Positions 22,783 to 31,325 of a DNA stretch of 53,291 nt are shown here, piece by piece. The notes beneath the pieces were generated by a model, which saw only the letters and a program-made list of their open reading frames with translations, did not search any database and was not told where the DNA came from. Origin of the DNA: Cellulomonas sp. WB94 (GTDB lineage: Bacteria > Actinomycetota > Actinomycetes > Actinomycetales > Cellulomonadaceae); assembly GCF_003115775.1 (NCBI RefSeq), contig NZ_QEES01000006.1, positions 1-53,291 on the forward strand, read 5' to 3'. A program made the translations under genes and the position numbers. How positions within the stretch are numbered: position 1 is the first letter of the stretch; every line of letters begins with the position of its first letter.

Positions 22783-24023
22783 TCAGGGTTCGATGACCGT
22801 CCCCTTCGGGACGACCGTGATGCCCGACTCGGTCACCGTGAAGCCCCGCGCCAGGTCGTGCTCGCGGTCCAGGCCGACGCCCGCCCGCTCGGGGACGATG
22901 ACGTTCTTGTCGAGGATCGCGCGGTGCACCTGCGCGTAGCGGTTGACCTGGACGCCGTCCATGAGGACCGAGTCCGTGACCTGCGCCCACGAGTGCAGGT
23001 ACGTCCCGGGGGACAGGATCGATCCGGAGACTGTCGCGCCGGAGACGAGCACGCCGGGGGAGACGATCGAGTCGGCGGCGTGGCCGAGGCGACCGGCACC
23101 GGCGTGCACGAACTTGGCGGGAGGCAGCCCGGTGTAGCCCGTGTACACCGGCCACTGGTCGTTGTAGAGGTTGAAGACAGGCTCGATCGAGATGAGGTCC
23201 TGGTTCGCGTCGAAGTACGAGTCGATCGTGCCGACGTCGCGCCAGTAGTCCCGGTCGCGAGGGGTCGACCCGGGCACGTCGTTGCGGATGAAGTCATAGA
23301 CCGCCGCGGTGCCTCGCTCGACGAACGCGGGGACGAGGTCGCCGCCCATGTCGTGCCGGGACGTCGGGTTCTCGGCGTCCCGTGTCACGGCGTCGACGAG
23401 CGCGTCGGTGTTGATGACGTAGTTGCCCATCGAGGCCAGGATCTCGCCGGGGGAGTCCGCGAGGCCCACGGGGTCGGTCGGCTTCTCGCGGAACGCGGCG
23501 ATGCGGGTCGGGTCGCCCGGGACCGTCTCGATGACGCCGAACTGGTCGGCCATGGCGATCGGCTGCCGGATCCCGGCGACCGTGAGCTCAGCACCCGTCT
23601 CGACGTGCTGGTCCACCATCTGGGAGAAGTCCATGCGGTACACGTGGTCTGCACCGACGACGACGACGATGTCGGGCCGCTCGTCGTCGATGATGTTGAG
23701 GCACTGGTAGATCGCGTCGGCGCTGCCCAGGTACCAGTGCTTGCCGACCCGCTGCTGCGCGGGCACGGGGGCGACGTAGTTGCCGAGCAGCGTCGACATG
23801 CGCCACGTCTTGGAGACGTGCCGGTCGAGGCTGTGCGACTTGTACTGCGTCAGCACGATGATGTGCAGGTAACGCGAGTTCACGAGGTTCGACAGGGCGA
23901 AGTCCACCAACCGGTAGATCCCCCGAACGGCACCGCGGGCTTGGCCCGGTGCGCCGTGAGCGGCATGAGCCGCTTGCCTTCCCCACCTGCGAGGACGATT
24001 GCCAGGACACGCGGCGCTGCCAT
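22783..24023 (-). pseudogene. glgC: Glucose-1-phosphate adenylyltransferase GlgC, broken by a one-base frameshift
   Basis: Makes ADP-glucose for glycogen or maltose-1-phosphate synthesis. From ATG 24023 the protein begins [19 protein letters not shown] and runs through AKPAVPFGG. After the C-run 23920-23924 (G5 on the coding strand) that frame meets a stop within about 15 codons. The rest ([19 protein letters not shown] to the end) is intact in the next frame. One added base gives 413 residues, normal for GlgC, with [17 protein letters not shown] and the C-terminal beta-helix. The break is either a base missed in sequencing or a real inactivation. TAGGGT (24035-24030) lies 6 nt before ATG. 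It is divergent from glgA. Confidence 0.88.
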
Positions 24024-24091
24024 GGCACGACCCTAAGCCACCGGGGTGCCCGACGCGATATGCGGCTCGCCACGCGCTAGCGTGTCGCCTG

Positions 24092-24148
24092 ATGGACCGG
24101 TGTGGCCGGGCCGGGATGAGGGAGCGAACGTGCGCGTCGATCTGTTGA
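24092..24148 (+). other. Candidate leaderless uORF overlapping glgA start
   Basis: TAGCGT (24078-24083) lies 8 nt before ATG 24092, which opens an 18-codon frame (three Cys) that stops at 24148, 19 bases inside glgA and in another frame. If the transcript starts at this ATG, glgA translation would follow a leaderless upstream ORF. Its reality rests only on the promoter spacing. Confidence 0.3.
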
Positions 24149-25338
24149 CCCGGGAGTACCCGCCCCACGTGTACGGCGGTGCCGGTGTGCACGTCACGGA
24201 GCTCGCCGCCGTGCTGCGACGGAGCATCGACGTCCGCGTGCACTGCTTCGACGGTCCGCGCGACGAGGCCGGCGTGACGGGCTACGACGTCCCCGGCACG
24301 CTCGGTGGTGCCAACGCTGCGCTCGCGACGTTCGGTGTGGACCTTCTGATGGCCGACGGGGTGTCAGGCACGGACCTCGTGCACTCGCACACCTGGTACG
24401 CGAACCTCGGCGGTCACCTCGCCGGGCTGCTGCACGGCATCCCGCACGTCGTCTCGGCGCACAGCCTCGAGCCGCTGCGGCCGTGGAAGGCCGAGCAGCT
24501 CGGCGGTGGCTACGCCCTGTCGAGCTGGGCCGAGAAGACGGCGTACGAGGGCGCCGCGGGCGTGATCGCCGTGAGCGCCGGCATGCGCACCGACATCCTG
24601 CGGAGCTACCCGGCCGTCGACCCTGAGCGTGTGCACGTCGTGCACAACGGCATCGACCTCGACGGGTGGCGGCGCCCGACCGGTGAGGCCGCGCTCGCGC
24701 GCGCCGACGCGGTGGTCCGCGGGCTCGGCATCGACCCGGACCGGCCGTCGGTGGTGTTCGTCGGCCGCATCACCCGGCAGAAGGGCCTGCCGTACTTCCT
24801 GCGCGCGGCCGAGCAGCTCCCCGCCGACGTCCAGCTGGTCCTGTGCGCCGGCGCCCCCGACACCCCGGCTATCGCCGCTGAGGTCAGCGCGCTCGTCGAG
24901 GCGCTCCGTGCACGGCGTGACGGTGTCGTGTGGATCGAGCGCATGCTGCCGCGCGAGGACCTCGTGGCCGTCCTCGCGAGCGGCACGGTGTTCGCGTGCC
25001 CATCCGTGTACGAGCCCCTGGGCATCGTCAACCTCGAGGCCATGGCGGTCGGCCTGCCGGTCGTCGGCTCGGCGACCGGTGGGATACCCGAGGTCGTGGA
25101 CGACGGCGTGACCGGGCTCCTCGTGCCGATCGACCAGGTGCAGGACGGCACCGGCACGCCGCTCGACCCCGACCGGTTCGTCGACGACCTCGCGGCCGCG
25201 CTCATCGAGCTGTCGACCGACCCGGCGCGGGCGGCGGTCATGGGTGCGGCCGCACGGCGCCGCGTCGAGGACCACTTCTCGTGGGACGCGATCGGGCAGC
25301 GGACGCTCGAGGTCTACCGGTCGGTGCTCGGGGACTAG
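24130..25338 (+). CDS. glgA: Glycogen synthase / alpha-maltose-1-phosphate synthase (GlgA/GlgM, GT4)
   Basis: A 402-residue GT-B enzyme using ADP-glucose. It begins [25 protein letters not shown] (acceptor-side GGAG motif), with [12 protein letters not shown] and [18 protein letters not shown]. The EX7E signature is in [23 protein letters not shown]. Length about 400 and the [13 protein letters not shown] start match the actinobacterial GT4 type that can act as GlgM rather than the longer GT5 GlgA. GTG 24130 has GAGGGAG upstream. A short open frame starting at a TAGCGT-linked ATG (24092) overlaps its start. Confidence 0.9.
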   Translation: MRVDLLTREYPPHVYGGAGVHVTELAAVLRRSIDVRVHCFDGPRDEAGVTGYDVPGTLGGANAALATFGVDLLMADGVSGTDLVHSHTWYANLGGHLAGLLHGIPHVVSAHSLEPLRPWKAEQLGGGYALSSWAEKTAYEGAAGVIAVSAGMRTDILRSYPAVDPERVHVVHNGIDLDGWRRPTGEAALARADAVVRGLGIDPDRPSVVFVGRITRQKGLPYFLRAAEQLPADVQLVLCAGAPDTPAIAAEVSALVEALRARRDGVVWIERMLPREDLVAVLASGTVFACPSVYEPLGIVNLEAMAVGLPVVGSATGGIPEVVDDGVTGLLVPIDQVQDGTGTPLDPDRFVDDLAAALIELSTDPARAAVMGAAARRRVEDHFSWDAIGQRTLEVYRSVLGD

Positions 25339-26156
25339 TCGCTCGACCCGCCACGCCCGTCCGGGTCGGGGGCGGGCAGCGTCGCGGCCGACATGGCCCG
25401 GCGCGCGGCCCGGTCGACCTCACGCAGCGCCGTCGAGCGCTGGTCCGCCTGCCACAGGTTGACGGCGCCGCCGTCGTCCGCCGTCGCCAGCGCGACGATC
25501 GCGCGCAGCCGAGCGGCGCTCGCCAGCACGCGCACGCGACGTGCGTCGACCCCTCGGGGCAGCCGCCATCCCGGGTTGCCGTCGCTGCGCAGCGACGCGA
25601 TCGCCTCCGCCGCGTCGGGTCGCCAGCGGGCGACGTCGAGCGCGGCGAGGGCTCGCGTCGCCTGCGTGAGCGCCGTGCGCAGGTCCCGTTCCGCGTCGGC
25701 GAGCGAGCCGACCTGGCCGATGAGCCCCGTCTGCCACTCGGGGACGGTCACGACCTCCCAGCGCACCAGGTGGCCCGGCTCGTACACGCTCCCGAACTCC
25801 TCGACCCTGGGGATCGCCGCGTAGGACCTTGCCCCGGTCGCCACGAGCAGGCACTCGCCGGCCGCCGCCGCGAGCTGACCGATGGCTGCGGGGACACCTG
25901 CGGGGTCGCCCGGCGCGGGCAGGGCCGCTGCGACGATGCGGGCGCCGCCCGCCCAGACGTCCACCAGCTCGGCGAGGGTCGAACCGAGCTCGGCCGTGTC
26001 AGGCGCAGAGACGACGGCGTGCGGCTCGTCGTCGCCCTGCACGGCGGAGACGAGCCGGGCGACCGGCGCGGGGTCGGCGGCGCTGGCCGGACCGAGGTCC
26101 TGGAGCCAGAGCGCGAGCGCGACCGACCGCGGCAGGTCGAGGTCGGGTGAGTCCAT
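25335..26156 (-). CDS. Conserved actinobacterial-type protein of unknown function
   Basis: A 273-residue soluble protein I do not recognise. It is Ala-rich and lysine-free. The N-terminal half looks alpha/beta (VALALWLQDLGP; ARIVAAALPAPGDPAGVPAAIGQLAAAAGECLLVATG), with a conserved-looking YEPGHLVRWEVVTVPEWQTGLIGQVGSL core. The C-terminal half is helical (RRVRVLASAARLRAIVALA; EVDRAARRAMS). ATG 26156 has TAGTTT (26168-26163) six nt upstream. Its stop overlaps the glgA stop by 4 bp, convergent. It is divergent from the ABC ATPase across 66 bp. Confidence 0.75.
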   Translation of the reverse strand: MDSPDLDLPRSVALALWLQDLGPASAADPAPVARLVSAVQGDDEPHAVVSAPDTAELGSTLAELVDVWAGGARIVAAALPAPGDPAGVPAAIGQLAAAAGECLLVATGARSYAAIPRVEEFGSVYEPGHLVRWEVVTVPEWQTGLIGQVGSLADAERDLRTALTQATRALAALDVARWRPDAAEAIASLRSDGNPGWRLPRGVDARRVRVLASAARLRAIVALATADDGGAVNLWQADQRSTALREVDRAARRAMSAATLPAPDPDGRGGSSD

Positions 26157-26222
26157 GGCTCCAAACTACGACGCGCGTCGCGGACGGACCGCGTCGGCCC
26201 ACGGCGGCTAGGGTCTGTGCCC

Positions 26223-27008
26223 ATGACCGACGTGCTCGACCTGCAGGGCGTGACCATCCGGCGGGGGACCGCCACCATCCTCGACGGACTCACCTGGCAC
26301 GTCGGTGAGGGTGAGCGCTGGGTCGTGCTGGGCCCGAACGGCGCCGGCAAGACGACGTTGCTCCAGGTCGCCGCCGGGCGGATGCAGCCGTCGTCGGGCT
26401 CGGCCGACCTGCTCGGATCGCGGCTCGGTCGCGTCGACGTCTTCGAGCTCCGGCCGCGGATCGGCCTGTCGAGCGCGTCCCTCGCCGACAGGATCCCGCC
26501 GGGGGAGACCGTGCGCGATGTGATCCTCACCGCGGCCTACGGGGTCACCGGCCGGTGGCGGGAGGCCTATGAGGAGCCCGACGAGACCCGCGCTGCGGAC
26601 CTCATGGCGGCCTTCGGCGTGACCGACCTGGCCGAACGCCGGTTCGGGACCCTGAGCGAGGGCGAGCGCAAGCGCGCGCAGATCGCGCGCTCGCTCATGA
26701 GCGACCCCGAGCTGTTGCTGCTCGACGAGCCTGCCGCCGGCCTCGACCTGGCCGGACGCGAGGAGCTCGTCGGAGCTCTCGCCGAGCTCGCTGGTGACCG
26801 CCGGTCGCCTGTTCTCGTTCTCGTCACGCACCACGTCGAGGAGATCCCCCCGGGCTTCACCCATCTGCTGCTGCTGCGCTCGGGTCGCGTGCACGCCGCC
26901 GGGCCCCTCGACGAGACGTTGACGGCCGAGAACCTGTCCGGAGCCTTCGGCCTCGATCTCGTCGTCGAGCGCGTCGGTGACCGCTGGACCGCACGCGCGT
27001 CCCGCTAG
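26223..27008 (+). CDS. Stand-alone ABC ATP-binding protein
   Basis: A 261-residue ATPase: Walker A GPNGAGKTTL, a variant signature LSEGERKRAQIARSLM (SEGE rather than SGGQ), Walker B LLLLDEPAAGLD and H-loop VTHHVEEI. No permease is adjacent. In many Actinobacteria this subtype is also alone, so partner and substrate are unknown. ATG 26223 is preferred over GTG 26217 because TAGGGT (26209-26214) lies 8 nt before the ATG, the usual leaderless spacing here. Confidence 0.9.
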   Translation: MTDVLDLQGVTIRRGTATILDGLTWHVGEGERWVVLGPNGAGKTTLLQVAAGRMQPSSGSADLLGSRLGRVDVFELRPRIGLSSASLADRIPPGETVRDVILTAAYGVTGRWREAYEEPDETRAADLMAAFGVTDLAERRFGTLSEGERKRAQIARSLMSDPELLLLDEPAAGLDLAGREELVGALAELAGDRRSPVLVLVTHHVEEIPPGFTHLLLLRSGRVHAAGPLDETLTAENLSGAFGLDLVVERVGDRWTARASR

Positions 27009-27062
27009 CGAACGTTCACCCAAGACCCCACGGAACGGCAAAGCGACCACCTAGGATCGGTT

Positions 27063-27107
27063 GTGACGGGTGAGCCGCGCATCGATGCGACGGTGCGCCC
27101 GCCATGA
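27063..27107 (+). other. Candidate leaderless uORF in the nfeD leader
   Basis: TAGGAT (27052-27057) is followed after 5 nt by GTG 27063. This opens a 14-codon frame ending at 27107, just before the nfeD Shine-Dalgarno GGAGGT (27111-27116). The 5-nt gap is shorter than at other leaderless genes here, so this is tentative. Confidence 0.25.
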
Positions 27108-27120
27108 CCTGGAGGTCGAC

Positions 27121-27579
27121 ATGAGCGGTTGGCTGTGGTGGGTGGGCGGCGCGTTGCTGCTCGGGATCGCCGAGATCGTGTCGGTCCAGCTGGTCTTCCT
27201 CATGTTCGCCGGCGGAGCGCTCGCCGGCGCGGTCGCGAGTGCGCTGGGCGCCACCATGCCGGTGCAGATCGGCGTCGCCGTCGTGGTGTCGATGCTGCTG
27301 CTGTTCGCGCTCCGGCCCTGGCTGCTGCGTCGGCTGCGCCTCCGGGTGCCCCTCGTCGAGACCAACGCCGCGGCCCTCGTCGCTCGTGAGGCCGTGGTCC
27401 TGTCGACCACGACGGAGGGCGGTGGCCGCGTGAAGCTCGGGGGCGAGGTGTGGTCGGCGCGGGCCGAGCACGAGGGCGACGCGTTCACGCCGGGTACCGA
27501 GGTGCGCGTCGTCCGGATCGAGGGCGCGACGGCCATCGTGAACGCCGCGAACGGATCTGCTCGGCCGACCACTGGCTGA
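27121..27579 (+). CDS. NfeD family membrane protein
   Basis: A 152-residue protein. Two or three N-terminal helices (LWWVGGALLLGIAEIVSVQLVFLMFAGGALAGAVASAL; IGVAVVVSMLLLFALRPWLL) are followed by a soluble OB-fold domain (GGRVKLGGEVWSARAEHEGDAFTPGTEVRVVRIEGATAIV). This is the short NfeD type that partners SPFH proteins. ATG 27121 has GGAGGT 4 nt upstream. The SPFH gene follows after 72 bp, the usual nfeD-stomatin pair of membrane microdomains. Confidence 0.9.
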   Translation: MSGWLWWVGGALLLGIAEIVSVQLVFLMFAGGALAGAVASALGATMPVQIGVAVVVSMLLLFALRPWLLRRLRLRVPLVETNAAALVAREAVVLSTTTEGGGRVKLGGEVWSARAEHEGDAFTPGTEVRVVRIEGATAIVNAANGSARPTTG

Positions 27580-27651
27580 CCACGCGGTCGACCTGACCGC
27601 GCCTGAACTCACCGTGCGAGAGCCCTCGGACGGTCACACCGAGGAGAACAC

Positions 27652-28842
27652 ATGGATCAACCCGGGTACATCGTCCTGGCGCTCGTCATCCTCTTCGTCG
27701 TCATCGTGCTCGTCCGGGCCGTGCGGATCGTCCCGCAGGCCACCGCCCTCATCATCGAGCGACTGGGCCGGTACTCGCGCACGCTTGACGCCGGTCTGCA
27801 CCTGCTGATCCCGTTCGTCGACCGGGTTCGTGCGGGCGTCGACCTGCGCGAGCAGGTCGTGTCGTTCCCGCCGCAGCCCGTGATCACGTCCGACAACCTC
27901 GTCGTGAGCATCGACACGGTCATCTACTTCCAGGTGACCGAGCCGAAGTCGGCCGTCTACGAGATCTTCAACTACATCATCGGAATCGAGCAGCTCACGG
28001 TCACCACGCTGCGTAACGTCATCGGGTCGATGGACCTCGAGCAGACGCTCACCAGCCGTGACCAGATCAACGGCCAGCTCCGCGGTGTCCTCGACGAGGC
28101 GACCGGCAAGTGGGGCATCCGGGTCAACCGGGTCGAGCTCAAGTCGATCGACCCGCCCGCCAGCATCCAGGGCTCGATGGAGCAGCAGATGCGTGCCGAG
28201 CGCGACCGTCGTGCCGCGATCCTCACGGCCGAGGGTGTCAAGCAGTCGCAGATCCTCACGGCCGAAGGCGACAAGCAGGGCGCGATCCTGCGGGCCGAGG
28301 GTTCTGCTCAGGCGGCGATCCTCACCGCCGAGGGTGAGGCTCGCGCGATCCTGCAGGTCTTCGACGCCGTGCACCGCGGGGACGCCGACCCGAAGCTGCT
28401 CGCGTACCAGTACCTGCAGATCCTGCCCAAGCTCGCGGCCAGCCCGGCGAACAAGGTCTGGATCATCCCGTCCGAGCTCACCGGTGCCTTGTCCCAGCTC
28501 ACGCAGGGCTTCGCGGGGTCGTTCACCGGTCAGCCGGACGGCACAGCGGCGCCTGCTCGTCCGGCGGGGACCTCTCCGCTCGGCATCGACCTGCCGCCGG
28601 TCGCCCTGACCGACCCGGCCGAGGCGTTGGCCGAGGCGCGGCGGCAGTCCGCCCTCGCGACGGCTGACGCCACGAGCGCGGGCACGTTGAGCGGTCGTCC
28701 GTTCGACCCGACCGCCGAGCTCGGGCAGCGACCGGGGGCTGCCGGCAGCCCGTCGCACCGGTCGGAGCACCCGACCCGTCCGGCCCCGGAGCCCCAGGTC
28801 CCGGGCGAGGAGGACGTGCCGCCGACGGTCAACCCCGCCTGA
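27652..28842 (+). CDS. SPFH/band 7 (stomatin-like) membrane protein
   Basis: A 396-residue protein. One N-terminal helix (residues 5-24) is followed by the SPFH domain (VPQATALIIERLGRYSRTLDAGLHLLIPFVDRV...SMDLEQTLTSRDQIN). A coiled coil follows with four near-exact 11-residue repeats of the type AAILTAEGxKQ (residues 188-231), then YLQILPKLAA, then a roughly 110-residue Pro/Ala-rich disordered tail. Stomatins form ring-like oligomers that organise membrane domains, usually with NfeD. ATG 27652 has GAGGAGA upstream. A strong hairpin follows the stop. Confidence 0.93.
   Translation: MDQPGYIVLALVILFVVIVLVRAVRIVPQATALIIERLGRYSRTLDAGLHLLIPFVDRVRAGVDLREQVVSFPPQPVITSDNLVVSIDTVIYFQVTEPKSAVYEIFNYIIGIEQLTVTTLRNVIGSMDLEQTLTSRDQINGQLRGVLDEATGKWGIRVNRVELKSIDPPASIQGSMEQQMRAERDRRAAILTAEGVKQSQILTAEGDKQGAILRAEGSAQAAILTAEGEARAILQVFDAVHRGDADPKLLAYQYLQILPKLAASPANKVWIIPSELTGALSQLTQGFAGSFTGQPDGTAAPARPAGTSPLGIDLPPVALTDPAEALAEARRQSALATADATSAGTLSGRPFDPTAELGQRPGAAGSPSHRSEHPTRPAPEPQVPGEEDVPPTVNPA
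28213..28344 (+). repeat. Four 33-bp coding repeats (11-residue units) in the SPFH gene
   Basis: Units at 28213, 28246, 28279 and 28312 encode A-A-I-L-T-A-E-G-V-K-Q-like hendecads. They are diverged at DNA level, so they reflect protein structure (right-handed coiled coil) rather than recent duplication. Confidence 0.85.
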
Positions 28843-28847
28843 GCCGT

Positions 28848-28881
28848 CCCGGCGGTGCGTTCGTCCGAGCGCACCGCCGGG
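28848..28881 (+). terminator. Rho-independent-type hairpin after the SPFH gene
   Basis: CCCGGCGGTGCG (28848-28859) and CGCACCGCCGGG (28870-28881) form a perfect 12-bp stem with a 10-nt loop, 6 bp after the stop. There is no strong T-run. It isolates the nfeD-SPFH unit from tetR. Confidence 0.75.
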
Positions 28882-28890
28882 GGCGACTTG

Positions 28891-28908
28891 TGAGTGAGTC
28901 CTCACTCA
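28891..28908. promoter_or_regulatory. TetR operator: perfect palindrome over the tetR promoter
   Basis: TGAGTGAG-TC-CTCACTCA is an exact 8-bp inverted repeat with a 2-bp centre. It ends 2 bp before the -10 box TAGGCT (28911-28916) and 15 bp before the tetR start. Position and symmetry fit TetR autorepression of the tetR-ABC operon. Confidence 0.8.
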
Positions 28909-28923
28909 GTTAGGCTCCTCCGA

Positions 28924-29586
28924 GTGAACACACCCACGTCGACGCGTGCTGGCCGGGCCGCGCCGATGAGCCCCGAGGAACGGCGAGCGTCGATCCTCGC
29001 GGCCACGGTCCCCCTCCTGCTCGAGCGCGGCAGGGATGTGACGACCCGCGAGCTGGCGGCTGCCGCCGGCGTCGCCGAGGGCACCCTGTTCAGGGTCTTC
29101 GCCGACAAGCAGGAGCTCGTCCGCGCCGCGGTCGCCCAGGTCCTCGACCCGGCGCAGCTGCTCGACGAGCTCGCTGAGCTGGCCGCGACGGCCTCCGGCT
29201 CGAGCCTGCACGAGGTGCTCGTGCGCGCAGTCACCGTCCTGCAGGTGCGCGGCCAGAGGATCACCTCGATCTTCGTCGTCGCGCACCAGGTCCTCGCCGC
29301 AGAGCCAGACCGTCCCGGCGGCCCGCCCGCGGCCTCCCCGCACGGCCACGGTCACGGTCGTGACCGCCCGCATCCCATGGACCTGATCGCCGACGCGATG
29401 GCGGCCGTCTTCGCGCCGCACGCCGCCGAGGTGCGCCGTTCGCCGCAGGACTGCGCACGGTTCCTGACGGCGATCGTCATGGCGACCATCCGCCCAGGCG
29501 TCCCGAGCTCGGCCGTGCCCCTGACCCCCGAGGAGGTCGTCGACCTGCTGCTCGACGGCCTTCGCGTCCGCACCGAGGAGAACTGA
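28924..29586 (+). CDS. TetR/AcrR family transcriptional regulator
   Basis: A 220-residue regulator. The N-terminal HTH is at about residues 18-60 (ERRASILAATVPLLLERGRDVTTRELAAAAGVAEGTLFRVFADKQELV). The ligand domain contains an unusual His-rich stretch, SPHGHGHGRDRPHP, at about residues 137-150. GTG 28924 follows TAGGCT by 7 nt with no Shine-Dalgarno, so it is probably leaderless. A perfect palindrome covers the promoter. The exporter pair follows after 2 bp, so it most likely controls it. Confidence 0.92.
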   Translation: MNTPTSTRAGRAAPMSPEERRASILAATVPLLLERGRDVTTRELAAAAGVAEGTLFRVFADKQELVRAAVAQVLDPAQLLDELAELAATASGSSLHEVLVRAVTVLQVRGQRITSIFVVAHQVLAAEPDRPGGPPAASPHGHGHGRDRPHPMDLIADAMAAVFAPHAAEVRRSPQDCARFLTAIVMATIRPGVPSSAVPLTPEEVVDLLLDGLRVRTEEN

Positions 29587-29588
29587 CC

Positions 29589-31325
29589 ATGCTCGTCCGC
29601 CTGCTCCGGCAGTACCTGGCCCCCTACCGGACCGGCGTCGTCGCCGTCCTCCTGCTCCAGCTCGTCCAGACGATCGCGACGCTCTACCTGCCAAGCCTGA
29701 ACGCCGACATCATCGACAACGGTGTCGCGGTCGGTGACACCGCGTACATCGTCCGGATCGGCGCCGTGATGCTCGGTGTCAGCCTCGTCCAGGTCGCCTG
29801 CGCGATCACCGCGGTCTACTTCGGCGCACGCGCCGCGATGGCCCTCGGGCGCGATCTCCGCGAGGGCCTGTTCTCGCACGTGCAGGAGTTCTCGGCGCAG
29901 GAGGTCGGCAAGTTCGGGGCGCCCTCGCTCATCACGCGCACGACGAACGACGTGCAGCAGGTGCAGATGGTGATCCTGTTCACGTTCACGATGATGGTGA
30001 CCGCACCGATCATGCTCGTCGGCGGCGTCATCATGGCGCTGCGCGAGGACGTCGCGCTGTCGCGGCTCCTGATCGTCATCGTGCCTGTGCTCGGCGTCGC
30101 CGTGGCGCTGATCGTGTCCCGGATGGTGCCCTACTTCCGGGTGATGCAGACCAAGATCGACGCGATCAACCGGGTCCTGCGGGAGCAGATCGCGGGCATC
30201 CGGGTCATCCGCGCGTTCGTCCGCGAACGGCGCGAGTCCGAGCGGTTCGCGGCCGCCAGCACCGACCTGTTCGAGACGTCGCTGCGCGTCGGGCGGCTCA
30301 TGGCGCTCATGTTCCCGGTCGTCATGCTCATCATGAACGCGTCGAGCATCTCCGTCATGTGGTTCGGCGCCCAGCGGATCGACTCCGGGCAGATGCAGAT
30401 CGGTGCGCTCACGGCGTTCCTCAGCTACATCATGTACATCCTCATGGCGGTCATGATGGCCTCGATGATGTTCGTGATGGTCCCCCGCGCGATGGTGTCC
30501 GCGGAGCGCATCGGCGAGGTGCTCGACACCCAGACGTCAGTCCTCCCGCCGGTTGCTCCGGTCTCGCTCCCGGCGACGCGCCGTGGGCGCCTCGAGCTGC
30601 GCGACGTCGAGTTCCGGTACCCCGGCGCCGAGGAGCCCGTGCTGCGCGGCATCGACCTCGTCGTCGAGTCCGGGAAGACCACGGCGGTGATCGGGTCGAC
30701 CGGCTCGGGCAAGACGACGCTCGTCAACCTCGTGCCCCGCCTCTTCGACGTCACCGGGGGAGCCGTGCTCCTCGACGGGATCGACGTCCGCGACCTCGAG
30801 CCGGACGACCTGTGGAGCTCGATCGGGCTCGTCCCGCAGAAGCCGTACCTGTTCAGCGGCACGGTGGCGTCCAACCTGCGGTACGGACGCACCGACGCCA
30901 CCGACGACGAGCTGTGGCACGCCCTCGAGGTCGCCCAGGCCCGCGAGTTCGTCGAAGCCATGCCCGAGGGGCTCGACGCGCCGATCTCCCAGGGGGGCAC
31001 CAACGTGTCGGGCGGGCAGCGTCAGCGTCTGGCCATCGCGCGGGCGCTCGTCCGCCGACCGAGCATCTACCTGTTCGACGACTCGTTCTCGGCGCTCGAC
31101 TTCGCGACCGACGCCGCACTGCGCTCGGCGCTCGTCCCGGAGACCCGGGATGCCGCCGTCGTCATCGTCGCCCAGCGCGTCGCCACCATCCGGCACGCCG
31201 ACCAGATCGTCGTCCTCGAGGACGGTGAGGTCGTCGGAGCCGGCACCCACGGCGAGCTGATGGCGTCGTCCTCGACCTACCGCGAGATCGTCTTCTCGCA
31301 GATCTCCGCGGAGGAGGCAGCATGA
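29589..31325 (+). CDS. ABC exporter half-transporter 1 (permease-ATPase, degenerate catalytic site)
   Basis: A 578-residue half-transporter with six helices (about 1-320) and a nucleotide-binding domain. Walker A is GSTGSGKTT (about residues 367-375) and the signature is VSGGQRQRLAIARAL (about 473). In Walker B, YLFDDSFSALD, the catalytic Glu is replaced by Asp. This is the pattern of the degenerate subunit in heterodimeric exporters such as TM287/288. The partner is the next gene (4-bp overlap). Substrate unknown; drugs or lipids are usual for the family. Confidence 0.93.
   Translation: MLVRLLRQYLAPYRTGVVAVLLLQLVQTIATLYLPSLNADIIDNGVAVGDTAYIVRIGAVMLGVSLVQVACAITAVYFGARAAMALGRDLREGLFSHVQEFSAQEVGKFGAPSLITRTTNDVQQVQMVILFTFTMMVTAPIMLVGGVIMALREDVALSRLLIVIVPVLGVAVALIVSRMVPYFRVMQTKIDAINRVLREQIAGIRVIRAFVRERRESERFAAASTDLFETSLRVGRLMALMFPVVMLIMNASSISVMWFGAQRIDSGQMQIGALTAFLSYIMYILMAVMMASMMFVMVPRAMVSAERIGEVLDTQTSVLPPVAPVSLPATRRGRLELRDVEFRYPGAEEPVLRGIDLVVESGKTTAVIGSTGSGKTTLVNLVPRLFDVTGGAVLLDGIDVRDLEPDDLWSSIGLVPQKPYLFSGTVASNLRYGRTDATDDELWHALEVAQAREFVEAMPEGLDAPISQGGTNVSGGQRQRLAIARALVRRPSIYLFDDSFSALDFATDAALRSALVPETRDAAVVIVAQRVATIRHADQIVVLEDGEVVGAGTHGELMASSSTYREIVFSQISAEEAA

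Noticed and set aside
23915-23930. Programmed frameshift in glgC
   Set aside because: GlgC families do not use recoding. The G5 run fits a lost base better, though slippage on the run is not fully excluded.
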